Of a stretch of 9,697 nucleotides of DNA, positions 7,148-9,697 are shown one piece after another. Source of the stretch: CAZEQK01 sp964514395 (GTDB lineage: Bacteria > Bacillota > Bacilli > Tepidibacillales > Tepidibacillaceae). Made by a program: the position numbers and the translations under genes. The notes beneath the pieces are model-generated. The model had not been told where the DNA came from, did not search any database, and was given only the letters and a program-made list of their open reading frames with translations. The stretch's first letter is position 1. Every line of letters begins with the position of its first letter. Where the stretch lies: the NCBI GenBank assembly GCA_964514395.1, contig CAZEQK010000070.1, forward strand, positions 1 to 9,697, in the 5' to 3' direction.

Positions 7148-7187
7148 GGTATATGTCTATTATAAATTATTTTCAAAATTTTTATAA
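7148..7187 (-). promoter_or_regulatory. Putative sigma-A promoter of the activator gene
   Basis: Two overlapping minus-strand readings are possible. One has a perfect -10 TATAAT (7164-7159) with a poor -35 TTATAA (7187-7182). The other has -35 TTGAAA (7176-7171) with -10 TATACC (7153-7148), again with 17-base spacing. An 8-base inverted repeat, ATTATAAA (7159-7166) and TTTATAAT (7181-7188), overlaps them and could be an operator. The extreme AT content makes chance matches likely. The leader would be about 130-140 bases long. Confidence 0.35.
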
Positions 7188-7270
7188 TTTTTTTATAAAA
7201 TAAAGCAGGATTTTTATCTTTTTGTTTGTAATTAATATACGATAGGCTTTTTATGGCAATATTGTTATTT

Positions 7271-7292
7271 ATTTGTATTACTATTTGTATTA
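7271..7292 (+). repeat. Tandem direct repeat ATTTGTATTA
   Basis: ATTTGTATTA occurs at 7271-7280 and again at 7283-7292, a 12-base period, with a looser match (ATTGTTATTT) directly before at 7261-7270. It lies upstream of the peptidase gene and could be a regulator-binding array, or simple low-complexity sequence. Confidence 0.35.
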
Positions 7293-7390
7293 ACTACTGT
7301 CATACGCCAATAGCAGAATTTAATCCTCCAATAAGTTTTATTTATCTATCTAACGCATATATATTTATAGCCTGTCTATTATCATTATTG

Positions 7391-7401
7391 AAAAGGAGGA
7401 G
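7391..7401 (+). promoter_or_regulatory. Orphan Shine-Dalgarno in peptidase leader (STAB-SD-like)
   Basis: AAAAGGAGGAG is a near-perfect anti-16S match, but no ATG, GTG or TTG follows at usable spacing; the next codons in line run into TAG or TAA. The gene's own ribosome binding site is about 50 bases further on. In Bacillus, such non-translating GAAAGGAGG elements (cry3A STAB-SD) bind 30S subunits and protect the mRNA 5' end. That role here is inferred from similarity. Confidence 0.4.
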
Positions 7402-7446
7402 ATTTATCCTAATTAGTTAAGAAGGAAAACTATAAATTAAATTTTG

Positions 7447-7457
7447 AAAGGGGAAGG
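7447..7457 (+). promoter_or_regulatory. Ribosome binding site fixing the TTG start of the peptidase
   Basis: AAAGGGGAAGG lies directly before TTG at 7462, with about eight bases between GGGG and the start. The in-frame TTG at 7444 lies just before this site and would have it inside the coding sequence, so 7462 is the better start. It also gives a compact signal peptide beginning with MKGK. Confidence 0.75.
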
Positions 7458-7461
7458 TAAT

Positions 7462-9540
7462 TTGAAAGGAAAAATTTTAGCTATCATCGCAATTTTTGCT
7501 TTAATGATTAGTGTTTCAGTTCCATTCCAAGCTGCAAACGCAAAGGTAAATGATACATCGAGATATGGAGATGTACTAGATATTGGTACAAAATTAAGAC
7601 ATTTAGAAAGTGATGCAGATTATAGGGCTAACCTTGATACTAATCTGAAAAGTAAAGCTTCTGGTATCAATTTTGATGGGCAAACAACTGCTGGTAGTAC
7701 AGGAGCAGATAGTAGTTTTACCTATGATGGGGGCACAAAGTACTTTCTAGGATATGATCAGGGCGGTTATTACTTCAAAACATATACTTTAAGAAGTATT
7801 GGCGATAAAGTTGAGGTTTGGGTTGCGAACGATTTATCCTTCCAGGATGGTAGAGCAGATCCTGTGGTTACCCAAGCTCAGGTAGATACACTAAGAGATG
7901 AATTTGATAATAATATTTATCAAGTGGATACCGATTTCTTTGGTACCCCAGATTCCCATACTGGAGATAATTCATTATTATCAGCTTGGGGGTATGTACC
8001 ACCAAACTATTATGCGCCAAAGGATGGTAAGGAAAGAGTCATGATGCTTGTAGACAACTTTAGAGATGAAAACTATTATGATTCCACCTATCCTTTCTTT
8101 GTAGCAGGGTTTTATTCATCAACCTTTGAACGTTATTTTGATAGAAATATCATAAGTCTTGATACTAATAGCTGGGCTACACGTTTGGAGAACACTTACT
8201 TTGGTACAACGGCTCATGAATTCCAACATTTAATTCATAATGATAATGATAGTAGCGAAGTAAACTGGATCAATGAAGGAATGTCCGACTTTGCAGAATA
8301 TCTTGCTGGTTACGGTCATCCATGGGGACACATTAATTTCTTCTTAGATCACCCAGAAAACTCTTTAGTTGAATGGGATGAGCATTACAGTGCTGCTACA
8401 GGTCCAGAAACGTTAGCTGATTATGGTCAAGCTTATTTACTTCAGCTGTATTTAGATAATCACTTCGGTAAAGAATTTATTCGTGCCCTTGCCAAAGATA
8501 AGGATCATGGAATTGCCAGTATGAATAAGATTCTAGCACAGTTTAATACTGGTATCGATTTCACTGAATTATTTAAGAGATTTACCGTTGCATTAGCGGT
8601 TGACAGTATGGAGCCAGGTAACGGAATTTATAACTTTAATAGTATCGACCTAAAGGTTAATTATCAGTCAGCTGCTAAATACGAAAAGGATGGTGCCCCA
8701 GCTTGGGGTGGCGATTATCGCGTAATTGATCCTTCCATGAATGTACAAAATATTAATTTTGATGGTATTAACTTTATGCCATTACCATGGAAGGTAGTTG
8801 ATGATCCATTAAACTCAGGTAACCAAGTTTTATGGGGTAATAATGGGAATGGCGTAGATAATCAATTGATTTTTGAGGCTGATCTCTCTAATGTTCCATC
8901 AGCTACATTAAGTTTTGATAACTTGATCGACATTGAAGAAGATTGGGATGCAGGTATGGTACAGGTTTCAACTGATGGTGGTGATACTTGGCAAAGTCTT
9001 GCAAATGGAAATACAGTAGACCAAAGCACCTTCCCATTAAATGATCAAGCACCACAAATCTATAATAACCTACCTGGATTCACAGGGTATTCTAATGGTT
9101 GGGTCAATGAAAGCTTTGATTTAACACTATATGCAGGTCAAAAAGTATTGATTAGCTTCCGCTATATGACTGATATGGCCTATAATGATTCAGGCTGGTT
9201 CATCAGTAATATTAATATACCGGAAATTGGCTATACAAATGCTGGAAGTTCATTAGATGGCTTTAACAGCATTGATCAAATTAAAAATATTCATGTTGAT
9301 TATGCTGTTTCCTTTATTAATGAAAAATCCTTAGGTGTTGGTAACAATCAGCAGCATTATCGGGTATTAAATATTGATCCATTCCACGTATCTGAACAGG
9401 ATTCTATTACATTAAAAGATTTCTTCAGTGGTGGAAATAACTATATGATTATCTGGTATGCTGCACCTATCGGTAAAAAGGGTGCCGCACCATATAGCTA
9501 CACTATTACCACGAAGAGCGATTATAATAAAAATAAATAA
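7462..9540 (+). CDS. Secreted zinc metallopeptidase with immune-inhibitor-A-like C-terminal domain
   Basis: Predicted extracellular endopeptidase of 692 residues from the TTG start. MKGKILAIIAIFALMISVS is a Sec signal peptide, with a probable cleavage after ANA (residues 25-27). The zinc site is HEFQH (252-256), with NEGMSDFAEYL supplying the likely third ligand, Glu272; this HExxH-plus-downstream-Glu layout is gluzincin-like and recalls M30 or M6-like peptidases. After the catalytic part (to about residue 385), residues 430-590 look like the jelly-roll/MAM-type domain of immune inhibitor A. They include STDGGDTWQSL, SFDLTLYAGQKVLISFRY and DSGWFISNI. A short beta-rich tail follows. I see no sortase motif, S-layer domain or transmembrane anchor, so it should be released. 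An in-frame TTG at 7444 would add six residues but lies upstream of the ribosome binding site. It is monocistronic, divergent from the activator and closed by a strong terminator. The substrate is unknown; a nutrient protease or a virulence-type factor are both possible. Confidence 0.85.
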   Translation: MKGKILAIIAIFALMISVSVPFQAANAKVNDTSRYGDVLDIGTKLRHLESDADYRANLDTNLKSKASGINFDGQTTAGSTGADSSFTYDGGTKYFLGYDQGGYYFKTYTLRSIGDKVEVWVANDLSFQDGRADPVVTQAQVDTLRDEFDNNIYQVDTDFFGTPDSHTGDNSLLSAWGYVPPNYYAPKDGKERVMMLVDNFRDENYYDSTYPFFVAGFYSSTFERYFDRNIISLDTNSWATRLENTYFGTTAHEFQHLIHNDNDSSEVNWINEGMSDFAEYLAGYGHPWGHINFFLDHPENSLVEWDEHYSAATGPETLADYGQAYLLQLYLDNHFGKEFIRALAKDKDHGIASMNKILAQFNTGIDFTELFKRFTVALAVDSMEPGNGIYNFNSIDLKVNYQSAAKYEKDGAPAWGGDYRVIDPSMNVQNINFDGINFMPLPWKVVDDPLNSGNQVLWGNNGNGVDNQLIFEADLSNVPSATLSFDNLIDIEEDWDAGMVQVSTDGGDTWQSLANGNTVDQSTFPLNDQAPQIYNNLPGFTGYSNGWVNESFDLTLYAGQKVLISFRYMTDMAYNDSGWFISNINIPEIGYTNAGSSLDGFNSIDQIKNIHVDYAVSFINEKSLGVGNNQQHYRVLNIDPFHVSEQDSITLKDFFSGGNNYMIIWYAAPIGKKGAAPYSYTITTKSDYNKNK

Positions 9541-9554
9541 GCGTAAATTCCACT

Positions 9555-9586
9555 AAAAACCCAAGGAATAAATTCCTTGGGTTTTT
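9555..9586 (+). terminator. Strong Rho-independent terminator, probably bidirectional
   Basis: Perfect 14-base arms at 9555-9568 (AAAAACCCAAGGAA) and 9573-9586 (TTCCTTGGGTTTTT) close a TAAA loop, 14 bases after the peptidase stop. The T tract ends the plus-strand transcript. The matching A tract on the left gives a T tract on the minus strand, so it could also end a convergent gene entering from the right. Confidence 0.93.
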
Positions 9587-9633
9587 ACTGTTAACGAACG
9601 AATTGTCGATTTCATAGTTATCATATTAGTCAC

Positions 9634-9697
9634 CTATTTAGTAGGTTTTGTCTTCATCCTGACCGAGACAAATTCCTTAAACTTGTCATTTTTAGAA
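9634..9697 (-). CDS. Possible 3' end of a convergent gene (partial)
   Basis: Read on the minus strand from the window edge, one frame is open for 20 codons and ends with KFKEFVSVRMKTKPTK and a TAG stop at 9634-9636. The composition looks like a natural basic C-terminus, and the bidirectional terminator lies about 48 bases beyond the stop, as expected for a convergent neighbour. The fragment is too short to name a family, and a chance open frame cannot be excluded. Confidence 0.4.
   Translation of the reverse strand, partial: SKNDKFKEFVSVRMKTKPTK

Larger units (their letters stand above)
7012..7443. other. Divergent AT-rich intergenic region
   Basis: This 432-base gap lies between the activator (leftward) and the peptidase (rightward). 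It holds the putative activator promoter (7148-7187), a 10-base direct repeat (7271-7292) and an orphan Shine-Dalgarno sequence (7391-7401). A stop-free minus-strand frame of 54 codons (7002-7166) has no ATG or GTG. For the peptidase I find no convincing sigma-A promoter. The best weak candidate is TTTATT (7337-7342) with TATATT (7360-7365) at 17-base spacing. I see no RNA gene. Confidence 0.6.

Noticed and set aside
7254..7268. Sigma-54-like TGGCAA-N5 on the plus strand upstream of the peptidase
   Set aside because: The -12 element is TTAT; the essential GC is missing.
7444..7461. TTG at 7444 as start of the peptidase
   Set aside because: It would place the ribosome binding site inside the coding sequence and has no good site of its own; the strong upstream AAAAGGAGGAG is about 40 bases away.
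9590..9697. Plus-strand hydrophobic frame running to the window edge (contains VTYLVGFVFILT)
   Set aside because: It has no ATG, GTG or TTG near its beginning and follows a terminator directly; the minus-strand frame with a stop and shared terminator is the better reading.

Overview
The window looks like chromosome of a low-GC, Gram-positive bacterium, most likely a member of the Bacillaceae. The base composition is AT-rich, several genes have strong AGGAGG-type ribosome binding sites, a TTG start is used, there is a Sec-secreted metallopeptidase of the type common in Bacillus relatives, and a sigma-54 (SigL) activator sits beside its own -24/-12 promoter. I see no mobile element, CRISPR array, tRNA or rRNA.

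Layout. Positions 13-4691, all on the minus strand, hold a tight four-gene operon. In transcription order it encodes an acyl-CoA dehydrogenase, an alpha-methylacyl-CoA racemase-like protein of the CaiB/BaiF fold, an AMP-forming acyl-CoA synthetase and a 3-hydroxyacyl-CoA dehydrogenase. The gaps are 17, 32 and 19 bases. The 256-base gap 4692-4947 carries a very good sigma-54 promoter (4785-4799) and a cluster of dyads 90-170 bases upstream of the expected transcription start. Positions 4948-7011 (minus) encode a sigma-54 activator with two CBS domains, two PAS domains, an AAA+ domain and a Fis-type helix-turn-helix. It ends in a strong hairpin terminator inside the same dyad cluster. Positions 7012-7443 are an AT-rich divergent intergenic region. 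Positions 7462-9540 (plus) encode a secreted zinc metallopeptidase, followed by a strong, probably bidirectional terminator. The last 64 bases may be the 3' end of a gene on the minus strand.

How it works together. The activator should bind the dyads between its own gene and the operon and turn on the -24/-12 promoter in response to a ligand sensed by its CBS or PAS domains. The operon would activate a carboxylic acid to its CoA ester (synthetase), correct 2-methyl stereochemistry (racemase), desaturate at C2-C3 (dehydrogenase) and oxidise the 3-hydroxyacyl-CoA. An enoyl-CoA hydratase and a thiolase are missing from the window and could lie beyond position 1. The racemase residues, together with a long-chain/isovaleryl-type dehydrogenase active site, point to methyl-branched acyl substrates; this is inference. 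The secreted peptidase appears to be an independent transcription unit. Its leader holds an orphan Shine-Dalgarno sequence that resembles known mRNA-stabilising elements.
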